The notes under the pieces: model-generated | Told to the model about the DNA's origin: nothing | The model's database searches: none | Seen by the model: only the letters and a program-made list of their open reading frames with translations | Source of the DNA: an uncultured Ignavibacteriota bacterium | GTDB lineage: Bacteria; Bacteroidota; Ignavibacteria; UBA10030; UBA8401 | Reading direction: 5' to 3' | DNA: 64,000 bases | Assembly (NCBI GenBank): GCA_903884005.1 | Contig: CAISDA010000020.1 | Coordinates: forward strand, 62,001 to 126,000 | Translations under genes and position numbers: made by a program | In this document: positions 9,759-18,895 of the stretch, piece after piece | Layout of the letters: the number at the start of each line of letters is the position of its first letter | Position numbering within the stretch: the stretch's first letter is position 1

Positions 9759-9787
9759 TTGAATTTTCTCGCCGATTTCCGTATCTT
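9759..9787 (+). promoter_or_regulatory. Possible promoter of the TRAP transporter operon
   Basis: TTGAAT (9759-9764) and TATCTT (9782-9787) lie 17 bases apart. TATCTTTA also resembles the TAnnTTTG element used by the housekeeping sigma factor in Bacteroidota. The start codon at 9797 would follow almost at once, giving a nearly leaderless mRNA. Confidence 0.35.
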
Positions 9788-9796
9788 TATTCCACT

Positions 9797-10669
9797 ATGA
9801 AAAAAATATTCTATTTCCCGGCCCTCTTCCTTGCCCTGCATGGATGGTCATGCGGCGTTGTCCAATCTGTTGCAGTCAATTCCACCTCCGGCATTCTCAC
9901 CTATGGCATGGCGGCGCTATTTGAAGAATCGGACCTGACGCTTGCCGAACAGGCCATACCGGGCAATCTTAAATTGGTCGAAGCTCTCTACCGCGCGAAA
10001 GACGGCGACGACGACAAACTCGGCACCATGCTCGCGCAGGGGTACACCGGGTACGCACTCGGATTCGTTGAAGACACGGATCCCGAACGCGCGAAAACGA
10101 TTTACATCCGGGCGCGCGATTACGGCCTGAAGGTCCTCCGGAAAAACAAAAAATTCAACGCGGTGTTCGACGAAGATGCCGCCACGTTCGCACAAGGCGT
10201 GGAAACTTTTTCGAAGGACGACGTGCCGACGATCTTCTGGACGGCCAATGCATGGGGCAACCTGATCAACCTCGGCATCAATGATCCCGAACTGGTGGGC
10301 GATCTTCCGAAGGTCAATGCGCTGATGGATTTTGTTCTCCGTCATGACGAGACATTTTTCTACGGCAGCGCGCATCTCTACTTCGGGACGATCCTTGCCA
10401 CCGTGCCCAAAGTGCTCGGCGGCAGGCCCGACCTGGCGAAAGTGCACTTCGACAAATGTTTTGCGATCGGGGACCATAAAATGCTGCTGCCGTACATCTA
10501 CATGGCCAAGAGTTATGCCGTGCAGGTGCAGGACAAGGAATTGTATCTGTCGCTGCTGAAGGCGGTGGAGGATGCGCCGATCGACATTCTGCCGGAACAG
10601 CGCCTGGTAAATGCCATCGCAAAACGAAAAGCGAAGGCAATGGCGGCGCGCGCGGACGATCTGTTTTAA
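9797..10669 (+). CDS. TatT-type TRAP transporter-associated protein
   Basis: 290 residues from ATG 9797. An earlier in-frame ATG at 9731 lacks signal-like sequence behind it. The N-terminus is a signal peptide with Cys at about residue 19 ('LHGWSCG'), a weak lipobox, so it may be a periplasmic lipoprotein. The body is helical TPR-like ('YGMAALFEESDLTLAEQAIPG', 'ANAWGNLINLG', 'AHLYFGTI', 'PYIYMAKSYAV'), as in the T component of TPR-associated TRAP transporters known from Treponema. It is the first gene of an operon with dctP, dctQ and dctM. The family is thought to help ligand delivery to the P subunit, and the ligand here is unknown. Confidence 0.85.
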   Translation: MKKIFYFPALFLALHGWSCGVVQSVAVNSTSGILTYGMAALFEESDLTLAEQAIPGNLKLVEALYRAKDGDDDKLGTMLAQGYTGYALGFVEDTDPERAKTIYIRARDYGLKVLRKNKKFNAVFDEDAATFAQGVETFSKDDVPTIFWTANAWGNLINLGINDPELVGDLPKVNALMDFVLRHDETFFYGSAHLYFGTILATVPKVLGGRPDLAKVHFDKCFAIGDHKMLLPYIYMAKSYAVQVQDKELYLSLLKAVEDAPIDILPEQRLVNAIAKRKAKAMAARADDLF

Positions 10670-10718
10670 TATGCTTTATTTTTTTTTCTGATATACACAT
10701 AACAAGGACCATTGACTC

Positions 10719-11717
10719 ATGAAAAAAATCACCATAGCGGCGGCTGTGCTGTTGTTTGCATCACAGTTGTTCGCACAGCAGTATACGATCAAATTTGCGA
10801 CGCTCGCACCCGAAGGGTCGACGTGGATCAATATCATGAAAGAATACGATGCGGCGATACGCAAGGAAAGCGGCGGACGGCTCGGATTCAAAATTTATGC
10901 AGGCGGCGTTGCCGGCGATGAAAAGGACGTTGTCCGTAAAATGCGCATGAACCAGTTTCAGAGCGCCGGCATCACGGGCGTTGGCATGGGCGAGATCGCA
11001 AAGGATGTGCGCGTGCTCGACATGCCGTTCCTGTTCAAGAGCCACGGCGAAGTGGATTACGTGATGAACCAATTCGACGGCGAATTCCGCAAATCGTTCG
11101 AAAACAACGGATTTGTCCTGCTCGGATGGGCTGAAGTCGGCTTCGTCTACATCTTCACGAACACTCCGGTCTACCGGGTGAGCGACATGAAGGATGTGAA
11201 AATGTGGGCATGGGAAGGCGATCCTGTTGCCGATGCGGCGTTCAAGACGCTGGGTGTGAACTATATTCCGTTGTCGATCACGGACGTGCTGCAGTCCGTG
11301 CAGACCCGGATGATCAACGGGTTCTATAATGTGCCGTTGGCGACGGTGTCTCTGCAGTGGTATACGGCGGTGAAGTACATGCTGGACTATCCGCTCACCA
11401 ATTCCGCCGGGTCGGTCGTCGTCTCGAAGCGCCAGTTCGATTCGATGCCGAAGGATCTGCAGGACATTCTGATGCGCAACGGAAAAGTCTTCATGCGCAA
11501 GCTCACCGAACTCAGCCGCAAGGACAACGAGAAGTCGCTCGAGATACTCAAGAAAAACAAAATCCAATTCACGAAGCCCGATCCGAAAGAGGCCGGAACG
11601 TATGACGAGATCGGAAAACGGGCGCGCCTGATGCTCGTCGGAAAAATGTATTCGCAGGATCTGTTGAACCGCATTGAAAGTGCCGTCCAGGAAGCGCGCA
11701 AGAAAGGCGTGAAATAA
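10719..11717 (+). CDS. dctP: TRAP transporter substrate-binding protein DctP
   Basis: 332 residues with signal peptide MKKITIAAAVLLFASQLFAQ and an AAGGA ribosome site. Family features are 'IKFATLAPEGSTWINIMKEY', 'GGRLGFKIYAGGVAGDEKDV', a central 'MKDVKMWAWEGDPVADAAFK' containing the conserved stretch that normally carries the carboxylate-binding Arg, and the late 'KDLQDILMRNGKVF' helix. It captures a small organic acid in the periplasm and passes it to the DctQM channel. In the WAWEGDP segment Trp-Glu stand where most C4-dicarboxylate binders have an Arg, as is common in TatT-linked P subunits. The substrate is therefore uncertain. Confidence 0.92.
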   Translation: MKKITIAAAVLLFASQLFAQQYTIKFATLAPEGSTWINIMKEYDAAIRKESGGRLGFKIYAGGVAGDEKDVVRKMRMNQFQSAGITGVGMGEIAKDVRVLDMPFLFKSHGEVDYVMNQFDGEFRKSFENNGFVLLGWAEVGFVYIFTNTPVYRVSDMKDVKMWAWEGDPVADAAFKTLGVNYIPLSITDVLQSVQTRMINGFYNVPLATVSLQWYTAVKYMLDYPLTNSAGSVVVSKRQFDSMPKDLQDILMRNGKVFMRKLTELSRKDNEKSLEILKKNKIQFTKPDPKEAGTYDEIGKRARLMLVGKMYSQDLLNRIESAVQEARKKGVK

Positions 11718-12236
11718 ATGTTTGCTCTCACACTTTTATTTCGCGCCGACGCATGGGTCGCGAAGATCACAGGATGGATCCTTGTGACCCTGCTCAGCCT
11801 CATGATCGTGATGGCGTTCGGGCAGGTGGCGCTCAGAAATTTTTTCCACACGAGCCTTGAATGGGGCGATGTCTTCCTCCGGCATCTTGTGCTGTGGGTC
11901 GGTTTCCTCGGAGCCGTCATTGCCACGGGTCAGGGACGCCACCTTAAGATCGAGATCGTCCGCAAGCTGATCGGCGAACGGCTCAGAAAAACATTCTTCA
12001 TCATCACCAATATCTTCGCCGCGATCGTCTGCTGGTATCTGCTGCGGGCCGCCGTGTCGTTCGTGCGGGGCGAAGCCGACGCGCATTCAATTCTCATACT
12101 CAATCAGCCGACGTGGTACTTCGTCGTCATCATTCCGATCGGCTACGGCATCATCGCCTTCCGGTTCGTGGTGTCCGTCGTCCAGGCGATTGCCGATGTG
12201 GCGCAGGGCAATTGGGCGATTAAGGAGCACGTCTGA
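11718..12236 (+). CDS. dctQ: TRAP transporter small permease DctQ
   Basis: 172 residues, starting on the base after the dctP stop codon and overlapping dctM by one base (TGATG), so the three are translated as a unit. Four hydrophobic segments are seen (about residues 16-38, 53-70, 92-115, 133-157), with the family signature 'RHLVLWVGFLGAVIATGQGRHLKIEIV' split over the second and third. It is the small inner-membrane subunit that couples DctP to the sodium-driven DctM carrier. Confidence 0.92.
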   Translation: MFALTLLFRADAWVAKITGWILVTLLSLMIVMAFGQVALRNFFHTSLEWGDVFLRHLVLWVGFLGAVIATGQGRHLKIEIVRKLIGERLRKTFFIITNIFAAIVCWYLLRAAVSFVRGEADAHSILILNQPTWYFVVIIPIGYGIIAFRFVVSVVQAIADVAQGNWAIKEHV

Positions 12237-13522
12237 TGCCCATCATCGTCATTGTTGTCGTACTCATCATACTCGTCACATTCGGCGCCCCGCTGTTTTC
12301 CATCATCGGCGCCGTGTCCCTGCTCGGGTTTTCGTTCCAGGATATCGATACCTCGGCCGTCATCATCGAGCTCTACCGTCTGGCGAGCCAGCCGGTGCTG
12401 CTGGCGATACCGTTGTTTGCCGTGGCCGGATATTTTCTCGCCGAAAGCAATGCGCCGAAACGCCTTGTCGCATTCGCGCAGGCGTTGATCGGGTGGATGC
12501 CCGGCGGCCTTGCCATTGTTGTGCTGGTCAGCTGCGCCATCTTCACCGCGTTCACCGGCGGTTCCGGCATCACGATTGTCGCGCTCGGCGGCCTCGTCTT
12601 TCCGATCCTCATCGCCGAAAAGTATTCCGAAAAATTCGCGCTCGGGTTGGTCACGACCTCAGGCAGTCTGGGACTGCTCTTCCCGCCGAGCCTGCCCATC
12701 ATCCTGTATGGAACGTTTGCCGAAGTGTCGATCAACGACTTGTTCAAAGCCGGCATCGTTCCCGGCATCCTCCTCGTTGTCGTCCTCGCGGCCTACAGCA
12801 TACAACAGGGAATGTCTCTGCGCATCGAGCGGCATGCGTTCGATATCAAGCGCGTGTGGCGGACTTTTAAGGATGTGGCGTGGGAAATCCCGCTGCCGTT
12901 CTTCGTCATCTTCGGCATTTACGGGGGATACTTCACGGCAACCGAAGCGGCCGCTGTCACTGCGTTTTATGTATTTATCGTTGAAGTGATCGTGTACAAG
13001 GACCTGAAATTAACCACAGACGTGCCGCGCATCATGATCGAAAGCATGGTGCTTGTGGGCGCCATACTGATGATCCTTGCGACCGCGATGGGGCTCACGA
13101 GCTTTCTCATCGATCAGCAGATACCGCAAAAGCTGTTCGAACTCATCAGGCAGTATGTTGAAAGCAAGGTCGTTTTCCTGATGCTGCTCAACGTGTTTCT
13201 TCTCCTGATCGGCATGATGATGGAGATCTTTTCGGCGATCGTGGTGGTGCCTCTCATTGTGCCGGTGGCCAAACAATACGGCATCGACCCGGTGCATCTC
13301 GGCATTATCTTCCTTGCGAATCTTGAGATCGCATATCTGCTGCCGCCGGTCGGCATGAACCTGTTCATGTCCAGCTTCCGATTTAAAAAATCGATCGGAC
13401 AGGTAGCGCTTGCCACACTGCCGTTCATTCTCGTGCTGATGGTGGCGCTCATCATCATCACGTACGTGCCCGAACTGAGCCTGTGGCTCGTGCATGCGAC
13501 TGCAGCCGCCCCGACACCGTAG
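12236..13522 (+). CDS. dctM: TRAP transporter large permease DctM
   Basis: 428 residues, full family length, with about twelve membrane segments. Marks include 'AIPLFAVAGYFLAESNAPKR' near residue 60, 'TAFTGGSGITIVALGGLVFP' near residue 102, 'GTFAEVSINDLF' and the C-terminal repeat 'NLEIAYLLPPVGMNLFM'. It is the sodium-coupled carrier of the TRAP system in the inner membrane. It is the last gene of the operon, followed by a strong terminator hairpin at 13555-13590. Confidence 0.94.
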   Translation: MPIIVIVVVLIILVTFGAPLFSIIGAVSLLGFSFQDIDTSAVIIELYRLASQPVLLAIPLFAVAGYFLAESNAPKRLVAFAQALIGWMPGGLAIVVLVSCAIFTAFTGGSGITIVALGGLVFPILIAEKYSEKFALGLVTTSGSLGLLFPPSLPIILYGTFAEVSINDLFKAGIVPGILLVVVLAAYSIQQGMSLRIERHAFDIKRVWRTFKDVAWEIPLPFFVIFGIYGGYFTATEAAAVTAFYVFIVEVIVYKDLKLTTDVPRIMIESMVLVGAILMILATAMGLTSFLIDQQIPQKLFELIRQYVESKVVFLMLLNVFLLLIGMMMEIFSAIVVVPLIVPVAKQYGIDPVHLGIIFLANLEIAYLLPPVGMNLFMSSFRFKKSIGQVALATLPFILVLMVALIIITYVPELSLWLVHATAAAPTP

Positions 13523-13554
13523 TCTCGGACGACAGCAGGTACGAAATAATAAAA

Positions 13555-13590
13555 AAAGCGGAGCATCATTTTTTTTCGATGCTCCGCTTT
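13555..13590. terminator. Rho-independent terminator (bidirectional)
   Basis: Thirteen-base perfect arms AAAGCGGAGCATC (13555-13567) and GATGCTCCGCTTT (13578-13590) enclose a T-rich loop. Runs of A before and T within and after the stem allow use from either strand. It lies between the end of dctM and the end of the polysaccharide lyase gene. Confidence 0.85.
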
Positions 13591-13689
13591 TACTTTAATC
13601 GGCCATACATACTCACCGTCTCCTCACGTCGATGTCATTCTAATAAAGTCATGGCAACAGGAAGTTTCGATTAAATGCTGCGACTGGCG

Positions 13690-13733
13690 ATCACTGTTTT
13701 TAGATCCTTTGCTTCGCTCAGGATGACAGTGAT
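13690..13733. repeat. Intergenic palindromic repeat, 'CTTCGCTCAGGATGACA' family
   Basis: Arms ATCACTGT (13690-13697) and ACAGTGAT (13726-13733) with inner ATCC/GGAT pairs enclose the stretch CTTTGCTTCGCTCAGGATGA. The same core, more diverged, appears in the palindrome at 17362-17448, so this is a dispersed element and not a gene-specific site. Confidence 0.6.
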
Positions 13734-13763
13734 TCGGATGCACACTGAGTAGCGATGCTCGAT

Positions 13764-16367
13764 TTATTCTTTCCTGATGCTGAATCTCCCGCCGTGTGCT
13801 TCACAATACAGAGTTCCGGAGTTTTCGGACACAGCAAATGTTTTGACGCCATCGGCAGTCGAAACAGTCCAGACCCCCGCTTTCAAATCGGTGACCAACA
13901 CTTTGTATGTTGTATTGTTATCGCCGGCGCTGAATGTGATCGGGCGATCGTTCATGCCGAGAGCCAACTGCTCTGCAACGATGCGGTCCTTGATCTGAAG
14001 AACCACGTAGTCGTTATTTTCGGAATACACTGTTGAGACGGTCCCACGTCCCGGATCATGACCGGCATCCATTGCCTGAATGACATTCAGAAAATTGTCG
14101 GAACGTGAACTGCGGACTGGCGACAGTTCTATCCGCCAGCGGCCTGCATCTTCTTGTGTCACCGTTCCCCAATTCGTTCCATCCGACCAGTATTCTTTGC
14201 CCGGGCCTCCGATTTTATTGATGGTCTGATTGTCAGGTTCCGGCAGCAGCACCGTCGTCACTAATTTCCCATTTCTTCCGTTATTGGTGTTGACGGAAAT
14301 AATTGTAGTGCCCCGGATCTCTGGCTCGTTTTGCGTATGGAGCAGCCAGGTTTTCTGAAAGGAAGCATTGGCCGACACCACCTTATCCAGCACAATTAAT
14401 GTTCCCGGGATGTCGTTCGATTTGTGATTCAGAAACACAAAGCTGCGGCGCACCATTGCGGCTTTAGGCGGATACGCAGCGATGAACTTCGGCACGTTGT
14501 ATGCACTCGTCAGATCGCCTTTCAGATAGCTGTACTCGGGCTCGTATCCGGGTGCAATAGCTTCGGCCAGAATGGTAGACGACTTGCCCGCTTTGAACAT
14601 ATCGGCGCTCGAATTCCAGGCATGATCGGCAAAATAAAACTGGCCGCCGTCCCGCGCCCTCACCACCGATTTTTTATCCCACCCATAGGGCAGCGGTTCA
14701 TTCGGATCGTAGATGAGAAGTGAGTTATGGGCTATCGTACGGGCAAGATAATTGGTGTAATTGAGTTTTGCCCATCCATTCTGGTCGTCTTTGCCCTGAT
14801 AAATCCCGGCATCCAGCGCCAGGTGCCCCTTGTAGTAAATGCCGAAGTGCCCGGCGTCCAGATGCGTGTGATTCTGGGCATTATATTCCTTCATATTCAT
14901 GACGACCACCATCGCATTGGACGAATAATCCGTTTTGTCCAGATCCCATTTAGTGCGGGCGATCATTATGCCGGACGGAGAAGGGAAAAAACGGCTCAGA
15001 CACAGACTGTCCATTGGCTTCGAAGGAATTTCCGGATCATGATACAAAAACATACGAGCACTCTGGTGACTGCTTTCCATCAGGTATTTTTTTGCAACGG
15101 TGTGCATGACAGGATCTTTGGACAGGGCAGCCGACAAACTAAACAGTTGGCTGTAACCCATTTCCACATGATTGTGGCCATCGCCTTCAGGCATGCCGTC
15201 CATGTCGTGTTGTTGCGGAATGATGTCGTAGACGGCGCGGAACGCGGGAGTTGCTATATCCTTATCATAAGGACTCAACCCTAATGTATTCAGCATGAAG
15301 TGCTGCAGCAATTCGTGCGTGTAGCGCACGTGAATGTATTGTGCGCCCTGATGATGCGTGCCGGCTTTATACATGGGATTGCGGGATGGCGCAAATTTTG
15401 TGACCTGTTCGTTGTATTCAAAATCGAAGAACGACGGATCTTCGTCGAACGCTGCGATCCCGACGGCCATGTATGCCGTCGGAGCACATTCGCCGTAATG
15501 TCCGGCCAGGTATTGCACCTTTCCCGTTCCCGGCAGGCCGTACTCGCCCAGCAGGCACACCTTGTTCATGTTTTCATAGAGAGCGGATTTTTCTTCGGCA
15601 GTGAGCAGCGTGTAACACCAGTCGTACACCAGCGCCGCACCCACGATGGCTTCGTATGTGTTGGTGTTGTCCGCATAACTGACGGCCTTGGCGGTTCGCA
15701 GTGCTGCATAGGAGGATAAATAATTGATCGCGAGCGTAATGGCCTCTCTTCCAGACGACGCTTTGTGAACGGGGTCGAGCATATATTCCAGCGCCAATGC
15801 TTCCATCTTCTGGCGAATGCGTTCGTTCGGTTGGTCGGACGTCACTCTTCCTGTAGTGGTGAAATGTTTCTGTTCGTTGAACGCGCGTTGAAGGTCGGAA
15901 AAATCGGGATGGTCGAACCTGCGAGCAATAGCTGTCACTTCATGTGCCCGGATAAAAAGCCGGGGATGGGCCGGCAGCGGTCCGCTGATGGGCACGGTGG
16001 CAGACATGATCGCAGCCGAATGATCGATGACAGAAATAGTCAGCGTGTATTGTGCAGTGGAAACGGGTTCGGTAATATATGCTTGTGGCACGAGCACTGT
16101 GAAGTGCACGGCGGCCGGCGACAGTGTATCTGCGGTGACCGCGGCAGGCATATCACGTAGTGTGAAAGGGAAACCCTGTTGCACACCGACTTTAATGTCC
16201 AGTGTTTCGGCGGACCTGGAGCCGGATGTGATGCGGCAGGTATACGTCCATAGATAACTGCCATCGGACTGATAGGAGCCGGTGCGCGAGACATTTCCAA
16301 TCGTGGTCGACAATGCCTGCGAAGAGTACAATAATGCAATGGCAAAGAGTGCAATAGTTTTGAGCAT
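13764..16367 (-). CDS. Heparinase II/III-family polysaccharide lyase (PL21-like)
   Basis: 867 residues from ATG at 16367. The frame also has a TTG at 16379, but the ATG gives a compact signal peptide (MLKTIALFAIALLYSSQALS). An N-terminal beta domain (to about residue 120) is followed by an alpha/alpha toroid starting 'HPRLFIRAHEVTAIARRF'. The heparinase II/III signature region 'NHTHLDAGHFGIYYKG' follows near residue 510, then a C-terminal beta-sandwich. Family enzymes split acidic polysaccharides such as heparin or heparan sulfate by beta elimination, using His and Tyr; 'EGDGHNHVEMGYSQ' may supply further site residues. There is no T9SS tail, so it is probably periplasmic. Base composition looks lower in GC than its neighbours, which suggests transfer. 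The exact substrate is unknown. Confidence 0.82.
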   Translation of the reverse strand: MLKTIALFAIALLYSSQALSTTIGNVSRTGSYQSDGSYLWTYTCRITSGSRSAETLDIKVGVQQGFPFTLRDMPAAVTADTLSPAAVHFTVLVPQAYITEPVSTAQYTLTISVIDHSAAIMSATVPISGPLPAHPRLFIRAHEVTAIARRFDHPDFSDLQRAFNEQKHFTTTGRVTSDQPNERIRQKMEALALEYMLDPVHKASSGREAITLAINYLSSYAALRTAKAVSYADNTNTYEAIVGAALVYDWCYTLLTAEEKSALYENMNKVCLLGEYGLPGTGKVQYLAGHYGECAPTAYMAVGIAAFDEDPSFFDFEYNEQVTKFAPSRNPMYKAGTHHQGAQYIHVRYTHELLQHFMLNTLGLSPYDKDIATPAFRAVYDIIPQQHDMDGMPEGDGHNHVEMGYSQLFSLSAALSKDPVMHTVAKKYLMESSHQSARMFLYHDPEIPSKPMDSLCLSRFFPSPSGIMIARTKWDLDKTDYSSNAMVVVMNMKEYNAQNHTHLDAGHFGIYYKGHLALDAGIYQGKDDQNGWAKLNYTNYLARTIAHNSLLIYDPNEPLPYGWDKKSVVRARDGGQFYFADHAWNSSADMFKAGKSSTILAEAIAPGYEPEYSYLKGDLTSAYNVPKFIAAYPPKAAMVRRSFVFLNHKSNDIPGTLIVLDKVVSANASFQKTWLLHTQNEPEIRGTTIISVNTNNGRNGKLVTTVLLPEPDNQTINKIGGPGKEYWSDGTNWGTVTQEDAGRWRIELSPVRSSRSDNFLNVIQAMDAGHDPGRGTVSTVYSENNDYVVLQIKDRIVAEQLALGMNDRPITFSAGDNNTTYKVLVTDLKAGVWTVSTADGVKTFAVSENSGTLYCEAHGGRFSIRKE

Positions 16368-16542
16368 GAAATACTTCAATGTTGTTTTTATGAAAAGAGT
16401 CTATTTTGATTTCGAGTTTTCTCCATACCTATGTCTGGGAGAAGATCGTGGATGATGCGGCGATTCGAAAAGCTATGCAGCTGTTGCGGGGCTTACGCTC
16501 GAATGCTCTATTGCTATCACAACAATGTGCTGATGCCGAGCG

Positions 16543-17232
16543 TCATTTCTTATCCTCTTTTTTCTTGTCGAAGATGTCGTCCGATAAATCCGTGTTCACT
16601 TTATAGTCCGAGTAGCGGATGAATGCCGTTCCTTTGCGCGGGATGTTGCGCTGTCTGCCAGTCTGGGGTTCCGGAGCCGCCTCGTCGGTTTGTTCAGAAG
16701 AATAATTCACGCTGATCGTTGTCGGAAGCCAGTATTGGTCGTCGACGAGCGCATGCGTAATATCGATAGTGATCTTCCTGCCCGGCATGGGGAACGACTC
16801 GATATGCGAGACGACCCATGCATCCCCGTTCACCGTGACAAAATATTCACGCACTTGCTTGCCTTTCTCCGCTTTGGAAACGAGCCGCAGGTCGTAACAC
16901 ATCGTGCTGTTGCGCATTTCGCTCTTGAGCAGCGTCGCATCGTATTTCGAAAGCATATCGGACGGATTCAGTCCCATTCCTTCTTTTGGCAGCATCGAAA
17001 AATTTTTCGATTCGATATGAATTTTATCGGGCTGTTTGAAATACAGGGTCGCCTTCATTTCCGGGATCTTCATCCGTTCCAGATTCACCGATGCCGTGAT
17101 CGAGACGGTGTAATCCTTCACATCGTCGAACCGATGTTTCACGCTGGCGACGATCTGCTGCGCCCGCTGAGCCTGGGCCGCCGGTGCAAGGCCCAGGCAT
17201 GCCGCCAGTAGAAACGTGAGTGCTGTGCGCAT
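16543..17232 (-). CDS. LolA-like outer-membrane lipoprotein-sorting family protein
   Basis: 229 residues with signal peptide MRTALTFLLAACLGLAPAAQAQ. The pattern 'IVASVKHRFDDVKDYTVSIT' followed by alternating beta strands ('MKATLYFKQPDKIHIESKNF', 'GDAWVVSHIESFPMPGRKIT') fits the half-open LolA/LolB beta barrel that binds lipid chains in the periplasm. The tail is lysine- and aspartate-rich ('DIFDKKKEDKK'). It is more likely a LolA-like paralogue with an unknown lipid or protein partner than true LolA. It stands upstream of, and in the same direction as, the polysaccharide lyase but 175 bases away. Confidence 0.65.
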   Translation of the reverse strand: MRTALTFLLAACLGLAPAAQAQRAQQIVASVKHRFDDVKDYTVSITASVNLERMKIPEMKATLYFKQPDKIHIESKNFSMLPKEGMGLNPSDMLSKYDATLLKSEMRNSTMCYDLRLVSKAEKGKQVREYFVTVNGDAWVVSHIESFPMPGRKITIDITHALVDDQYWLPTTISVNYSSEQTDEAAPEPQTGRQRNIPRKGTAFIRYSDYKVNTDLSDDIFDKKKEDKK

Positions 17233-17361
17233 AGAGGCATCTCATGGTTGATGGTTCAATTCGAAATTATTTTTCACACGTCAGGGCGCATCTAAATCAT
17301 TGTCATCCCGAGGTAAGGCATCTCGGCTTCGCCAAGAACCTTCATCCAAATGACTTACGTA

Positions 17362-17448
17362 CTCTGTCATTCTGAGCGCAAGCGAAGAATCTTGCATCGT
17401 GGTGGCAGCCGGCAAGATTCTTCGGTCGCTACGCTTCCTCAGACAGAG
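17362..17448. repeat. Long imperfect palindrome, 'CTTCGCTCAGGATGACA' family
   Basis: Outer arms CTCTGTC (17362-17368) and GACAGAG (17442-17448) and an inner perfect 12-base pair of arms GAAGAATCTTGC (17384-17395) and GCAAGATTCTTC (17412-17423) are separated by 16 bases. The left half reads GTCATTCTGAGCGCAAGCGA, a sequence style dispersed between genes in many Bacteroidota and related genomes. A relative lies at 13690-13733. Confidence 0.7.
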
Positions 17449-17501
17449 ACGATAGATTACGCCGAGTAGTTGCAATGTTTGTATACAGTGCGTGCTCGAG
17501 C

Positions 17502-17522
17502 GGGCGAGAAAACATCTCGCCC
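17502..17522. repeat. GGGCGAGA hairpin repeat, copy 1
   Basis: Perfect arms GGGCGAGA (17502-17509) and TCTCGCCC (17515-17522) enclose AAACA. They are flanked by GCTCGAGC on the left and TACATGCGCG on the right, as in the other copies at 26127, 26186, 33715 and 38335. Confidence 0.75.
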
Positions 17523-17578
17523 TACATGCGCGCCGATTCGACGGCTAACGGGCGGTCGATTCACGATCGCCGGAGTTG

Positions 17579-18847
17579 TCAGGCTTTTTCCGATCGTCCC
17601 ACCACCGCATTATAGGCACTCATCAACACGGTCGCCGCGACACCGATCGCAAAGAGCGAGTACCACACAATGTTCGGATGCGTCTGCTGCCTGGCGAACG
17701 TCTGATAGAGCCAGCCGCCGAGCGGGCCGCCGACAAACCAGGCGATGGCGATCGGGAGGAACGCATATCCCTGGAACAGTCCCTGCTGTCCCTTTGGCGC
17801 GAGGTCAGAGATGTATTCGTAATAGCGGGGAGCCTGCGTCATTTCGCCGATAGCCAGCACCACAATGCCCGCCACCGCAGTCCACACATTCGGAGACATG
17901 GCAAAGATCAGCCAGCAGAGACTGGATGTGGCGAATCCGGCGACGATCGCCGTGCGCGGGGACAGATGCCGCGTGAGCCTGTTCACGATCAGCTGCAGCA
18001 CGATAATGCTCCATGCTCCGGCCGATTGGATGATCTCGAACGGCGCGTCGGCAGACACATAGTCTTTGATGTACAGCGGAACAATGATGAAGACCTGCCA
18101 GTACATGATCCAGAAGAGCGAGAAGATCAGCAGGAAGATCATGAACTTGGCATTGCCGAGCACGATCACGAGATTCTTGAGTTTGGCGCCCAGCGTTTCA
18201 ACGGACGCTGCCGCGGGACCGCTTTTCACTTCATGATAAAACATATAATTGACGATGAACATGAGGAAGCAGCTGAGGCTCGAGACGAAATAGACGAATT
18301 CGATGCCCACCGTATCGCGCACGATGTACGCGATCACCGGTCCGACGGCGCCGCCGATATTCACGAGCCAGTAATAGACGGCGTAGCCGAGCGACTTTGT
18401 GTGCGGCTTCGAGGCGATGGCGACGGTGCCGAGCACCGAGGGCTTAATGAACGAGCCGCCGATCGCCGTGAAAATAAAGATGACGATGAGCACCCAATAC
18501 ATGGGGAGGCCGGCATAGACCGGCTGGAAGGCGGTGAGGCCGGTCGTGCCCACCAGAAAATATCCGAGGGCGAGCACGAAGAACGCGAAGGAGAAGGCCT
18601 TCCGGAATCCGATCTTGTCCGCGATCGTCCCGGCAAAGATGGGGAGGAAGTAGATCAGTCCGCCGAACACCGAGGAAATCTGGCCCACCTCGATCGGGGA
18701 AAACTTCAGATGATCGCGCAGGTAGACGCTCAACACGGTGGCTTGTCCGTAATACGCGAGACGTTCGAACAATTCCATGCCGTTGGCGACCCAGAATGCA
18801 CGATGAAAGCCGTTTGTTACTTCCGATACTTTTTCCTGAAATGACAC
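17579..18847 (-). CDS. MFS transporter, peptide/POT-like
   Basis: 422 residues from a GTG at 18847 with AGGA about 7 bases upstream. Twelve hydrophobic segments and the MFS loop 'GTIADKIGFRKAF' between segments 2 and 3 identify the superfamily. 'GGSFIKPSVLGTVA' and 'MELFERLAYYGQATVLSVYL' resemble proton-dependent oligopeptide transporters, though the protein is shorter than usual POTs. It should be an inner-membrane proton-linked carrier whose substrate is open. It is the last gene of a leftward run (CsgG-like, ABC ATPase, ABC permease, MFS) and lies 48 bases after the permease. Confidence 0.85.
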   Translation of the reverse strand: MSFQEKVSEVTNGFHRAFWVANGMELFERLAYYGQATVLSVYLRDHLKFSPIEVGQISSVFGGLIYFLPIFAGTIADKIGFRKAFSFAFFVLALGYFLVGTTGLTAFQPVYAGLPMYWVLIVIFIFTAIGGSFIKPSVLGTVAIASKPHTKSLGYAVYYWLVNIGGAVGPVIAYIVRDTVGIEFVYFVSSLSCFLMFIVNYMFYHEVKSGPAAASVETLGAKLKNLVIVLGNAKFMIFLLIFSLFWIMYWQVFIIVPLYIKDYVSADAPFEIIQSAGAWSIIVLQLIVNRLTRHLSPRTAIVAGFATSSLCWLIFAMSPNVWTAVAGIVVLAIGEMTQAPRYYEYISDLAPKGQQGLFQGYAFLPIAIAWFVGGPLGGWLYQTFARQQTHPNIVWYSLFAIGVAATVLMSAYNAVVGRSEKA

Positions 18848-18895
18848 GAGAGATCCTGCTGCTGATAGTGAACGATGACGGTGAATTGGTGTGAG

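Larger units (their letters stand above)
17233..17578. other. Gene-free gap with two kinds of palindromic repeat
   Basis: No reading frame here is supported. The gap between the LolA-like gene and the MFS gene holds the long imperfect palindrome at 17362-17448, a third diverged relative near 17300-17335 (GTCATCCCGAGG with CTCGGCTTCGCC), and the GGGCGAGA hairpin at 17502-17522. Confidence 0.7.

Noticed and set aside
17576-18844. Plus-strand open frame of 422 codons opposite the MFS gene
   Set aside because: It is the exact mirror of the transporter; its acidic, His-rich composition is the complement of hydrophobic codons.
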